Assembly (NCBI GenBank): GCA_010645155.1
Contig: CM021316.1
Location: 3,285,839-3,349,838, forward strand
Length of the DNA stretch: 64,000 nucleotides
Direction: 5' to 3'
Source of the DNA: Tigriopus japonicus
Lineage: Eukaryota; Arthropoda; Copepoda; Harpacticoida; Harpacticidae
A program made the translations under genes and the position numbers. Within the stretch, counting starts at the first letter, position 1, and every line of letters starts with the position of its first letter. The notes beneath the pieces were generated by a model. That model was not told the origin of the DNA. It ran no database searches and saw nothing but the letters and a program-made list of their open reading frames with translations. Below, one piece after another: positions 47,101 to 57,694 of the stretch.

Positions 47101-48022
47101 CTTTAGCATTTATAAACTTGTATTTAAAAGGTTAAACGAGCCAATTGCTTGAACATCAAACTGGACACTTCCCACTCTTTTTATTTGATGAGCAATTACC
47201 AATGCCATTGTCTTTTAGACCCAAATATGGCAAATAAATACGTCCAAAATGGAAAAAAATACGAAAATACGAAAAACCGTCAAAAACAAGGCAAAACTGG
47301 CCACAATAACATTCAAATTAAGATTACTCTTTGTGATGGGTTTCTGAGAGTACTTGTAATATTCATTTGTCTTTTCCTTTCATTAAGAATTAACTGATGC
47401 ACTGGAATAAAGTATTGCTTGTACCGTCTCTGTTACTAAATGCTTTATTGGTTTTTTTATTACTTGTATTTTGCCTTTTCTGGTTCAAGAACTCATGAAA
47501 ACGCTTCATTTTGAATCATGAGAGAGAAAATGTGAACTTCCGCTCTTTTGTTAGGCATTCAACCATGAGTCATGTGACTGCATGAGCCACTTGTAGAGAA
47601 TCGAGGTCGTCGACATACATTACATTAATTGGAAGTAGAATCAAAGAAGAATCGATTGAAAAAGTCTGGATCAAAATATCCCCTGAGAAAATGAAAGACG
47701 TGGACCGCTTAAGGAAAAATGGGCTTTAAAAATTAAAAAAAAACACTAAATCTTCAAATGTAGCATTGGGCAGTATCAGAACTATTCACAAGATGGCTGC
47801 TTTTTTCAATTTGGAACCTTGGATGGAACAAAAATTCCATCTATTTTGTCAAAATTGTTTCACCATTTTGTGGCAAGTTATTATTAACTTAGTAGTTATT
47901 GTACATAGAAGTAACTTATTGAAAAATCAGAGTAAAAATTGCCTACCTGTGGCAAAAACGTGAATGATTCCAAAAAGTAAAGCGATCGTGTGTTTGTGTG
48001 AGGGGAAAACACGAAAATCCAT
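41149..48022 (-). CDS. Secreted PAN/apple-domain protein, six exons, 3' end not found
   Basis: Minus-strand exons: 48022-47947, 46433-46354, 42371-42252, 41825-41669, 41493-41364 and 41300-41149. All have AG/GT borders and every phase joins. Exon 1 starts at ATG and gives a signal peptide (MDFRVFPSHKHTIALLFGII). Residues about 29-144 form one PAN domain with six Cys (LCPQG, KECSEIC, PCGFFNF, HCHL, ICIQG). Residues about 149-238 form a second (HCPNV, EECAEIC, FRCLSASF, LTCHI, NNCLLG). Two tandem PAN domains after a signal peptide resemble the N-terminus of arthropod PAN-ZP apical matrix proteins, but no ZP domain was found. The last exon ends in phase 1, so more exons are expected left of 41149. 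The 4 kb second intron contains a protease gene on the other strand. Confidence 0.8.
42545..42862 (+). mobile_element. tRNA-derived SINE with (ATT)n tail
   Basis: The head reads like a tRNA gene: A box GTGGTCAAGTGGATAAGGC and B box GGATCGAACCTC. The body runs to CACAAAAGTCGCAGGGGTAA and closes with ATTATTATTATTATT. The end (AGTCGCA, TAAA, ATTATT) matches the 3' end of the LINE at 29010. It sits in the large PAN-gene intron. Confidence 0.82.
43160..43260 (-). pseudogene. Gypsy retropepsin remnant
   Basis: A short minus-strand stretch reads KAFLIDLGAAF, and its DNA matches the retropepsin at about 500-518 over 18 consecutive bases (ATCTATCAGGAAGGCTTT). It is a tiny relic of the same Gypsy family. 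Confidence 0.55.
44300..44710 (+). repeat. About 150-bp tandem repeat, three diverged units
   Basis: Units start at about 44302, 44427 and 44588 and share ATCGAAGAGCTC or TTTAGCTCAATT, ATGTTGYTCGGA, GTGAAAAAGGCTCTA and GACGAGGAAG. It lies upstream of the protease gene; units are 125-160 bp and diverged. Confidence 0.65.
45067..46280 (+). CDS. Secreted trypsin-like serine protease (three exons)
   Basis: Exons 45067-45072 (ATGAAG), 45141-45218 and 45282-46280 join in phase 0 with GT-AG borders and encode 360 residues. Exon 2 supplies the hydrophobic signal (VWHVIYLLILGL). A basic propeptide ends RRRRGR|IIWG, the likely activation cut after Arg93. The S1 domain keeps its triad: His146 in TAAHC, Asp200 in HDIAL, Ser303 in DSGGP. 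Asp297 is at the S1 position 189, predicting cleavage after Arg/Lys; Gly216 and Gly226 equivalents are present. Oddities: Glu301 replaces the near-invariant Gly193 of the oxyanion hole, and Ser replaces Trp215. A propeptide Cys (KCGIR) could bond to the catalytic domain. The tiny first exon is the least certain part. The gene lies inside an intron of the PAN gene on the opposite strand. Confidence 0.9.
46434..47946. other. First intron of the PAN gene; nothing else recognised
   Basis: AT-rich, with short ORFs that lack motifs. No transposon ends recognised. Confidence 0.4.
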
Positions 48023-48504
48023 TTTTCCTGAGCTAATGGCAGACACCATCAACCTTCAACTTATCTACTAGTCAACAACCACCTACTAGTCTGGCATTGA
48101 CGAGGATCAACGGATCGTCAACGCAAATTGCTTACAATTTCACACAAATACCGGCCATTCACTACACTCTGACACGAAAGTCGTGTTACATTATTGAACC
48201 ATTCGTAGACAAACGTGAACAACGTGTGCCCCCACCTGTCTAAAGAACATTTTTAGAGCTACTTAGAGTTTAGCTGTGTCCTGCGATTCTCAATTACCTT
48301 CAATTTGCAAAGTTTGAATGACTCCCACCTTGCCAGTTATTAGAAATTGCCAGGACTGAACTGGATGTTGTTAATAATTGTTTGCAGAAATATATTTAGC
48401 TTCTAAGGACTTGATTTTTGCCTGATTTTATGGTTATTACAGATCTAAAATGTCAGCAACTGTCAGTGGCATCAATTGATGCCACTCATTCCCCTCTACA
48501 AAAC

Positions 48505-48655
48505 GATTTCCTGGTGGATACCTTTCATTCCTGTGATGTTCTTAGTAAAACAACTTTGGACCTGCTCGACCTTTTGCAAACCTGCCGAACTCAGTGGAGC
48601 CCAAATGTGGGAAGCATATTCAAGATGCGGTTGGATCATCATAAATCGTTAAAGG
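48505..48655 (-). pseudogene. LINE 3' fragment (RT C-terminal region), family B
   Basis: Minus-strand translation gives IQPHLEYASHIWAPLSS followed by LQKVEQVQSCFTKNI, the sequence that follows the RT palm in CR1/Jockey-like LINEs. It ends in stops before 48500. It abuts a fragment of a different LINE at 48656 and is in the same orientation. Confidence 0.75.
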
Positions 48656-49138
48656 CTATCCGGTACCAATCATTCCATGAAACGAAGAAAGGCTATCCAT
48701 AATACGAGTAGACTTTGGAAGAAGATTCCACGGATCAACGGCTCTGACGAAGCAGGAAGCTTGCCTTGACAAACATCTTGCTGGAGGCTTCCAGACTTTT
48801 TTCTCCAAGGTGCACCTAGTGGTCTTCACTGATACATCACCAACAAAAACTATCACATCTTCAGTATTGTAAAGGTTCTGAATTGAGATGACTCCATTAG
48901 ATATTTTGTAGAAATTGATCAGATCACTTCTGGTTCTCCGTGCCTCCAAAGAAGGACCCTTGGGATCAATTGCACCCCAGTGGTGCAATCGATCCATATA
49001 ACTCATCCCGAATGTTTCCCTTGCCAATCTCGTCATTCTTCTTTTTCTCGACTTCTCGAGAAGCTGGGCAGCATATTTCAAACTTGGTGACCAAACTGAT
49101 GAAGCACATTCAAGAATTGGTCTAACGACAAAACCCAA
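48656..49138 (-). pseudogene. LINE 3' fragment (RT C-terminal region), family A
   Basis: A 160-codon minus-strand frame: VRPILECASSVWSPSLK, then RRMTRLARETFG, EARRTRSDLINFYKISNG, and a closing AVDPWNLLPKSTRIMDSLSSF. This is the standard C-terminal region of CR1/L2-like LINE ORF2 proteins. The upstream RT and endonuclease are missing, as in typical 5'-truncated insertions. Confidence 0.85.
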
Positions 49139-50309
49139 CGCCTTTCAAAATTTTGCCTTCTATGAAATGAAAATTCCTGACCGGCAAGCTCTAGTATATT
49201 TACATTGGATCTCTATGGGCAAGAACAGATTGGGCCAAACATTTATGAGCACCTGTTTTTTGTAAAGTGTTTTTTGTAAAGTTTTTGCGGGAATCTTTAA
49301 GTCAGCATGAAATGAAGGACCTTCAGGAACTGGCTGTGAGAGGACAGTTTTGGGCAAGAAGTACATCAAATGTTAAAAAATGTTGAAATTTTCAAAAAAA
49401 GTCAAACAAAATCAAAATGTTATATTTTGGTAAAATTGGCAAAAAATGTAAAAAATGTTTTTAATGTAAAAAAAAGTTTATTTTCTTAGCCCAACTAATA
49501 ATTTAGCATCATGCTTCGATTTAGTGCAAATTAAACGCAACTTGAAATGGGCATTATCTACAAAGTTGATACCAAATATTTTTGTTGATCTTTGGTGATT
49601 CATAGGCATGCTTGTTTGGATTTGATTTTCTGTACATGTTTAGTTGCAATAAATCCGCATTTTTTCAATTGCAGCTGTTTTTTTTTGGGGGTGTTGCGTA
49701 TTTTGTGCACTTCTTTATCCAGGGAATATTGTAATTGCCTTTACCATGTAGTGCAAATTACTAGCCAAATCAATTACATTGTTTCCTTTTCTGTAATTGA
49801 AAGGAACGAAATCATTGAAATGTTAACATTTACTTATGCTTTTGAAAAACATCAGGGATGAGCATTTTTAGGCTGAAATTTCATTAAAAGCTCTTGTTCA
49901 ATTCCAGAAAACCATCCATCATTATCTTTATGAATTGTCCCAGTTCTTTATCAGCTTATCATCACTTTGTCCCCTTTAATTAAATGTGAGCTATCTCGAA
50001 CCAAGGTTGACTGGGTTCTTACCCTAATGTAAGTTGTTCTAAAACCGTGATAAATGTGTGTTAGTTCGTTAATTACTCAGTATTTTGACAACATTTCTTC
50101 AAAATGATTCTTTCACCGCATGTATGGTTCTTGGACGTTGAAATTTGCGTTCATTTGTGCGTTAGGCCATCTGCAAGCCTTTGTAAATATGTTTGAAACA
50201 AATCTTTCGCTCATTTTACTACTATGGGGACAAGGAAGTTAGCCCCGGCGGAAAGAAAAAAAATTGCCACAAACCTGGGCCTGAGTAATCCATTAGAAAT
50301 TCATTGGAG
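49139..50309. other. No gene seen
   Basis: AT-rich; near 49370-49480 there are TGTAAAAAATG-type runs. ORFs have no recognised motif. Confidence 0.4.
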
Positions 50310-50355
50310 GTTCGAACTAGAGCACTATATTTTATTATAGTGCTCTAGTTCGAAC
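50310..50355. repeat. Perfect 20-bp-arm hairpin
   Basis: GTTCGAACTAGAGCACTATA and its exact complement are separated by 6 bp. It sits at the left edge of the 50345-50640 repeat. Confidence 0.9.
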
Positions 50356-50640
50356 GATCTCATCAAAAATCCTATCGTAGGCGGAGGAAACAAGAAAAAG
50401 GCTAGTTCAGCAGTGGTAGTTGGGTCGTGAGAAATTTAAGGGGTTTCACATTGTAAACACCGCCCTTATGACTTGTATGTTACGAGCATGGTTGAATTGA
50501 AAGTCTAGAAACTTTTGTTTAGGATTTTGGAAAAATGTGCAAAATTTGTTTGTGCATTCTTGCTTGAAAAAATTTCCAACTAAAGATCACTTTTATTGCA
50601 TATACACAAGGGTAAATGATTAAAAAAAACAAATTTGAAC
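50345..50640 (+). repeat. Diverged copy of the 5130-5771 element
   Basis: Shares with 5150-5440 the order: ATCTYATCAAAAATC-like start, GGCGGA, GTCGTGAG, CCGCCCTTATGA-like word, TTAGGATTTTGGAA and a CACAAGKGTAA end. The right arm of the foldback is not present. Confidence 0.65.
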
Positions 50641-50919
50641 CGTCAAACATACTAATACAGCCAAACTCTCTCCTGCAGAGTCCTTAATTCTCACTTGAAT
50701 GTAACTGATGCACTTTGTCATGCATATGAAAATGCCAGGGTAAAGTATCCTGGGGGTCCATGAAGAACATGGGTAAGCAAGCGTGGTTCCGTGGCTCTCT
50801 CTCGTTCAAGGTGTTTTTTTCACTTTCATGTTCTTTCCGGTTAGATTGAGGTGCAAATTGCGTAGAGGGTCAAGTGGCCAGTTTGATCTTTTCTTCCTAG
50901 TAGGAGGGAGGGGCTTCAA

Positions 50920-51125
50920 GAGTGACTGCCGGGGTGGTTGATTGTCTTTCCCGAAAAACCAAATTGAAACTCGGGGTGGAGATTTCTGCCCCCGGCCAAT
51001 CCAGAGAAGGTGGCAACTAACAGAGTGGACATCATCTTCAAGAAGGGTTTTTCCAAGCCGATGGTGCGATAATTGACTGGAATGTCCTTGGCCCCTTCTT
51101 ATAGATGAAGATGATGGGTCATCGG
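50920..51125 (-). pseudogene. Fragment of the 29-32 kb LINE family
   Basis: Aligns by eye with 30388-30595, including GGACATCATCTTCAAGAAGG and TGGAATGTCCTTGG. Several indels break the RT frame. Confidence 0.85.
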
Positions 51126-51185
51126 AAATAATAGTGGGTCACGGATTGTCTGTCCCCACTTTTTTCCTCCATGGTCTAGTGTCAG

Positions 51186-52095
51186 CACTAGGGACAGGAA
51201 CTATAGACCCCTAAACTTATTTGTCTTTTTGACCTTTTTTCGTCGCGAATTTTTTTTCGTCTAATTTGGATTTTATTTGTCTTTTTTCGTCTAATCGGGC
51301 AATTTTATTAGTCTTTTCTTGTCTAATTGGCCAAAAGATTGGATTTTCTTGGATTTCAAGCTCTTCAAGCGGGTTTTTTCAATTTTCCAAGCAAATAAAA
51401 ACTTTGAAGAAAGTTCAGCCCCACTAATTTGATGGTCAGTTGCGGTTTGCGCAAACAAAATACAAGCCTCACTTATAAATTAACTTGTCCTAGTAGAGTT
51501 GCTCAGCAGACACAGAAAGAAAAGATTGGGCTGAAAAAGCTTTCTGGCAATCAGAACAATTATTGTATCTGCAAATCTGATTTTAAGTATAGCTCTATTG
51601 AAAACGTTCCTTTAAAAGAGGCATTTTTTAACTCTTGTTTTTTATTTGACATATGTACTACTGGCTAATTCTTTCTCATTAGGTACTTCCTTTTTTAAGT
51701 TTTCAAGATTTCCTCGTTTTTGCACAAGCAAACAGATTGGTCCCCATCAATAGGGACATATATTTCGTCTCTTTTGTAGGAGCAGTTTTAAACGTCTTTT
51801 TTACGGGCATTTAATTTTTCTTCTTTCTTATAAGCTAAGCAAGTTTCATTTGGCTTTTTGGGAACTTGATTCGAGTTTTTACGTCTTACAAGTATTTTTT
51901 TCATTTTTTCGTCTCATGAGAAATTTTATTTGTCTTGTGAGAAATTTTATTCGTCTCATGAGAAATTTTATTCATCTTATGAGAAATTTTATTCGTCTTA
52001 TGAAAATTTTTATTCGTCTAGTGAGATATTTTATTCGTCCAATGAGAAATTTTATTCGTCTTTTTTCGTTTAATCGGTCTACAGTCTCTAAAAAG
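51186..52095. repeat. TTATTCGTCT-iterated element, with a 21-bp tandem array at 51909-52065
   Basis: Starts near TAGGGACAGGAACTATAGACC, similar to the hAT-like terminus at 16861. The left part repeats TTTTTTCGTCTAAT. The right part has seven 21-bp units of the type CGTCTCATGAGAAATTTTATT. The opposite end is not clearly an inverted copy. The ORFs over it are repeat translations. Confidence 0.6.
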
Positions 52096-52890
52096 GAAGT
52101 TCAGCGCACAAAAGCAGCCATTGAGAATCTGGAGAAGTCACACCTAACTGTGAGATGATGAGAATGATGTGAGAACTGTGAGACGAAATGATCAATAGAA
52201 ACAAACTCTCTCTTTTCATTCCCCTTCGTGCTTTCTCGCCGTTAAGAAGTTGGGGTGCTCTTCGGCCATTTCATTGAGATTCAGGAACCAAGCAACGGTT
52301 CCCTCATATCGATTGAAATCTGTCCCAACCTCAACAGAATCCAAACCAGTCGGAGAGATAGACATATATAAACTTTGAAGTAACACCATCCTTTATGCAT
52401 ACGCTAGAATATATATAAAATATAATATGCTTCAATAGCCTACAATTTCCAACTACAGACTATTCCCAATTCCTTGGATTGCTCTTATAACGGAGTGGCA
52501 AAACCAACACATGGAGACCTTTGGCTTGTTTTTTCCGTGCAAAATGATGCAACTTACATATATTTTGTCATGGGTAAGTCACAATAATATTCATGTCGAT
52601 TTATTCAAAATTTGAGTGCTCTACCATCAAAAGTTGCCAATTTTGCCTAATTTTTCGCTAAATTTGTTATTCTTTCCAAACCTAACATTTCGCCACTAGA
52701 TGCATCTCAAATTGCTCCCCCAGTGCCTTGCACGAACTAGAGGAATGTCAAGAATGTTTCTCATTATATTAGAAATGACTTAGAAGCTTTTCGAATATAT
52801 TTATTCAATGAAATCCGACAAAACAAAACTGCTGGTTAATAAAAATGGAAAAGTTATTAGCACCAATTTATCATTCACATTTCATACAAG

Positions 52891-52994
52891 TCAATTAATG
52901 AGCACCCCTTCCTTTTTTATGTCGACGTGGACCAACAATGAGGCAGGAGACAACCTTTTTCCAGCCAGATCTTCTAGAGGAATACGACGGTAAC
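52891..52994 (-). CDS. Candidate terminal coding exon of an unidentified gene
   Basis: Behind an acceptor GTTTAG the minus strand reads, after two bases, YRRIPLEDLAGKRLSPASLL, then a charged stretch (HVDIKKEGVLIN) and TGA. Composition and codon use look like real protein rather than the AT-rich surroundings. The frame requires a preceding exon ending in phase 1, to the right; none was identified. No family recognised. It could be the end of a gene whose other exons lie beyond long introns or outside the window. Confidence 0.4.
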
Positions 52995-55312
52995 CTAAAC
53001 AAAGAAAAGCCTTGATTAAACATCATTAGAACATAAATGCCACATTAAATATTTTATGTATCACAAAGTAGTTCCATACACATTTCATTATTGAAAACAT
53101 AGCAGACATTTTTTGGGTTAAAAACCAAGAAAGTCGGGTTCTTGGATTAAAGATGGTTACGAATTTGATGAAATTTTCTACGCAGATTTACCATATGTGA
53201 TGGCTGTTTCTACTTCATCTTAATAACGATGCTAAAAGCGGACAGTATAACGTAAAATTTACCTGATTGAAAATCACATAAAAAAACTTTTGATCACACA
53301 AACCACCGTTTTAACCACATATAGCACATTTGGGCCTTAAAACAAATTTTCCCGCCCTTTAGTCATAGAATAATGAAAAGAATCAGACGTCCGAAAACTT
53401 GTCCAACACTACACATTTAAAGCGGTTTCATTTGTTACTCTGAAGCATCTGAAATCCCTGACTAATTTGTTATCGTTCACAAAGTTTGACATACAATCCT
53501 TTAGCCATTTTTACAACCATCATTAGACTCATAACTAGATACCGGACTTGAAATGTGTTTTGTCCTCAGTTTCGTGAAAAAAATAATGTTTGAGTTGTAT
53601 TTCAGTAGAAATTCAGTGGAAAATATCATTTTTGGAGGCAATTTGGTTGTTATTTGTATAAGTTATTTTCGGCGTAATTTTTTTTTAGATATACAGCACA
53701 CTTGAGCAAAATTTCTGAGTGCCAAATTATTCTTGAAGTGTTGATTCATTAATATTCTTTGATTGTTTTGATTCTTTGAAAAGTTATCATTTGTAGATAA
53801 AAAGAACAGGCAGCAAGTTAAAGTTTTATTGTAAAAAATCAAGTCAAATTAAGGGTCATCGAGCCCCAGCTGCTGCCTTGCAAACACATCAGAAGACCGG
53901 ATTTGAAATTGATGTTTTTTGAGTCAAACCTTTTTTTTAATTGAAAAATATTGACCAAAACATTGATATTCAAGTCGAAAAGAGCAAAAACAAATTGAAA
54001 AAAGACATTGAATTTCCACCAACTTGGGACCATTTTCAAAGCATTTTTTCAGAAAACTATCATGAGCTTTCTGTTTTGCTAAAATGCCACACTCTTGGAT
54101 GCTCTCAAAGTCATTCCAGTTCAGATGATTGTATCCAAATCACCAAGAAGTACGGGCATCATGTAAATATTTTTGAGAAATTGTAAAGAACAATAGCTTC
54201 AAGCACCTAAATACGCAACAGGATTTGATTTTATTGACCATTTTCATTTTTGACCGGGTTATGCAATATGCACCAACAACACGCTCAGACCTATTGAGCC
54301 CAAGACAACCAACCCACTAGCCCACTGGGCTGTGGCTAGCCCACATGACATCCTCCACCTTTTTGAATACGGGCAAAGCAAGGGGTCCCAGGGCCAGAGG
54401 TGTCAGTGCTTTGGTGCGACACGTCAGGCGCGGCCGCCCTCCTGTGACTATGGAGGAGACGAGAACGACCTCGGTTAGTAACAACTTTTTGCCGACCATT
54501 GAAGTCCAAAGCCATTTTGAGACACTTTTTATGAAGTCATCTTGTGATTCAAAAATCAGACGACCAAAGGCTTGCACTTTCAAACCCATTTGGTCACATC
54601 AGAAGTTTTGCTAAAGTTTCTAAAACCTAAAAAATGCTTAAATATAAAAAATACTCCATTAAAAATTTGTTAAAAACACCAATAAATTCGTTTTTTTAAA
54701 TGTATAAGTCAATCAAGTAACCTCCAAAATTGGTTTTTCCTAAAAAAAAGCCTCATTTTTTATTTTCGATAAGAACAGGGAAAAATGATAAATTACAAAA
54801 AATAATAACAAAAAAACAAGCTTTTGAAAGAGTACAAATATACAAAAAAGTAAAGGTACAAGAGTTTGATGTACCTCCTCTAAGAAATTTACGGTAGATC
54901 CTTGTAACTACTTCAGCAGCAATGATCTAATTGTTTACAACTCTTATTGTTAAACATAACACTGCCACGAATAAAATTCACTTAATGGAGATTTCAATGG
55001 CAGGAACAAGACTGAGGCAATTTAAAACTTAGCATATTTACCAAACATAATGTCCAAAATGTACAGTTTTTTCATGGCTGATTTTTTATCAAGTTTAGGT
55101 ATATAACAGCAATAAACAATTCAGTAGATAATAACATTGGAGTTGAGTTTAAAAGTAATATTAATATTAATCTGTGTGCTTTCATTAAATAAAGAATTGA
55201 CTTTGATATAATTACAATTATCTTAACTATTCCATGATTAAAATGCATAGTACTTATTGCAACACATTGAAGTGCCTAAGAGTAGAAAAACGGCATAAAA
55301 GTAAAAAAAAAA
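52995..55312. other. No gene recognised; GC-rich ORF island at 54317-54614
   Basis: Mostly AT-rich. Around 54317-54614 the sequence is GC-richer and open on both strands (90 codons minus, 89 codons plus); the minus frame includes GKKLLLTEVVLVSSIVTGG. I do not recognise either product; it may be a transposon fragment. Confidence 0.35.
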
Positions 55313-55425
55313 GGATTGGCAAATCTAAGCGCTTATGCTTAGTCAAGTACGTCTACGATACGAAATCCATGGAGATCTGCAACCAGTCGTAGACGTAATT
55401 GACTAAGCACAGATTTGCCAACTCT
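55313..55425. mobile_element. Hairpin MITE of about 113 bp
   Basis: TTGGCAAATCT, GCTTAGTCAA and TACGTCTACGA on the left reappear as TCGTAGACGTA, TTGACTAAGC and AGATTTGCCAA on the right. The arms differ by one short insertion. Confidence 0.75.
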
Positions 55426-55780
55426 TACGCTTTTTGTCCCTAACGTGGGGAAGCAGGTTGCCTGAAAAGGTTGCGTCACTTTAAGAAGTTCCATCGATAA
55501 TTGAAAAAACTGCAGAGTTTAAACAACGGGATCACTTGTCAGTCTTGAATAGAACGATTCAGGTGTTTCGAAAGAGGCCCGAACCGAGTTTTGCTATGGC
55601 CGTTATTCCTAAGAACTCGGATTACCAACTCCAAATAGAGGGTGGCGAGCTTACGTGTATGCTACATTTTAGCTAAAGCCTGAAGTTTTTTAGCTAAATT
55701 TTTTGTCGAATATACCGAAAATGTTTGGTGTTTGCCAAATGTTTCCCTTCTGTTGTGACTAGAAGTGAAAGTGCAGTTTG

Positions 55781-55987
55781 TCAAATATTTTTCCCTTTGA
55801 GAAACGTGTTGCCCATAGTTTCAAACTGCTTCAAACTGGCACTGCCATATACTGTTTGAAAACCAGTCATTTTTGCTGAGTCCCGTAATTTAGAAAGTGC
55901 ATCAAATACTACTACATTTTGGCACTTTTCAACGAGATTTTTTTCAATCTCGCTTTCTACTATACGGATGCGAGGTAATCCTGACAT
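55781..55987 (-). CDS. Unidentified 68-codon ORF
   Basis: Starts at ATG (MSGLPRIRIVESEIEKNLVE) and is less biased in composition than its neighbourhood. No domain recognised; no signal peptide or membrane segment. It could be a fragment of a transposon ORF or chance. Confidence 0.25.
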   Translation of the reverse strand: MSGLPRIRIVESEIEKNLVEKCQNVVVFDALSKLRDSAKMTGFQTVYGSASLKQFETMGNTFLKGKNI

Positions 55988-56449
55988 CTTTGAGCATGAT
56001 TCTGTACTAAAGCAATTAGTTTCCGTTTCCGTAGAGTGTTTCTATGAACAGATCAAATATCTAAATGTTTGCCTCGTTTGGGCTTATGCTTGAGTCTTAC
56101 TATGCTTGAGGGGTCATGTATTCATCAATAAACTAGTTCCTGCGTTAACCAGATGCATATCTTGGAGCAGTGTGTGGAAGACCTGTTTTGGGTGGACGAA
56201 CGAGATTTGGGGATCCTCCCAAAATTCTTTCCAGAAGTCTTCATCAACGAAAGAGCTCTAGCTTCTCACAAAACTCGTTTTTTAAGAATTGAGGAGGGTG
56301 ACGTTTCTTGCCTGACAGTGCCAGTGTTAGAATTCATGTGAGAAAAAGGGAAGCACTGCTTGTGTTTCAAACTCTACCCATAGATGTCAGTCACACCTCG
56401 CCTGTGTATGTAAATGAGATTCACAAGTGATAAGTAATTAAGTATTCCG

Positions 56450-56658
56450 AGGTCGAGGTGCTTGGTGAAGGAGAGTTGAGTAATAAAGGTGAAAGCGACA
56501 TAGTTGAAAAACTTGATGATTTCAATCGGACTATTATTGCTGTGGAAGGAGGTGGGTGGCAGGTGACCTTTATGTAAAACCATGGCCTTCGTTTTGATGG
56601 TGTTTACTACAAGGGCGTTCTCTTGGCAATAACCGTGAAGAGCATTGATGGCTCCTTG
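56450..56658 (-). pseudogene. Fragment of the 29-32 kb LINE family
   Basis: The minus-strand frame INALHGYCQEN, NTIKTKAMV, HKGHLPPTSFH, FFNYVAFTF matches the intact LINE protein just after its YADD box. The match ends exactly at 56658, where the TA-flanked TIR element begins. Confidence 0.9.
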
Positions 56659-57458
56659 TATGCCGCAATTACACGACACGTGTTTTGTCGCATTTTAACG
56701 GCACTTATGTGAGTCACATCGCATTTGAGCTACAAACGTGGCACTTCCGACTTGGAACATGTTTTTCGCATCCTAGAGTAAAGGTACAATTACACGACAC
56801 ATGTTTAGTCGCATTTTAACAGCGCTTATGTGAGTCACATCGCATTGGATTACACATTTGTATTTACACGACGGGATCAAATTCCTCAAATCTCCTTTCC
56901 CATCCTAGAGCTTACCGTCAGGGATTCCATATAATGAAATTCTATTGACGCGGGGAAACGTGTTGGAACTTGCAAGATTGGTGAATCAATGAAATATACT
57001 TATCAACGTCATATGATATGACTTCATTATTCTTTCGTGGCGTTTCTTTTATAAACAGACAAATCTTTCCACTAAAGAATTTGAAATGACAATTCTGTTT
57101 TCTTTTACTTGAGAGTCAAGTTTTATGTTCATTATTGTTGACAGATATATTCTAATTTGTATTTTGCTTGGCTTTCATTCTCGTGTACTCTTTTTTACTT
57201 TTTCAGTCATTGAAATTTTTATTTTCAGGGCGCATAACCTCTGATTTTCAACCTATATGGCAACACTGCTCGATGTCTTTCGAAAAGCCAAGTTGACCAA
57301 AGCATCTTTTCTTAATTCAACCTTGATGTGATCATAATCTAAAAATTAGATCAACCAACTATTTTTAAATTCTACTTGAGACAATAGCTTCTTTTTTGAC
57401 ACGCAACTTGGATTTTTGAGTTAAAATGAATGAATATTGTCTTTGAGATTTTGAGATT

Positions 57459-57668
57459 TAGTTGAGATTTGAGTTTTTGGTCACGTGAGTTAGATAAGTT
57501 GAGATTTGAGTTTTTGGTCACGTGAGTTAGATAAGTTGAGATTTGAGTTTTTGGTCACGTGAGTTAGATAAGTTGAGATTTGAGTTTTTGGTCACGTAAG
57601 TTAGATAAGTTGAGATTTGAGTTTTTGGTCACGTGAGTTAGATAAGTTGAGATTTAAGTTTTTGGTCA
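57459..57668 (+). repeat. 37-bp tandem repeat, about six copies
   Basis: Units with GAGATTTGAGTTTTTGGTCA and CGTGAGTTAGATAAGTT are almost identical, which suggests recent amplification. It abuts the foldback element on its left side. Confidence 0.93.
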
Positions 57669-57694
57669 CGTCAAACAATCTCATGACGTTTTAG

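Noticed and set aside
57459..57668. CRISPR-like array
   Set aside because: The units are contiguous tandem repeats with no spacers, in an animal genome.
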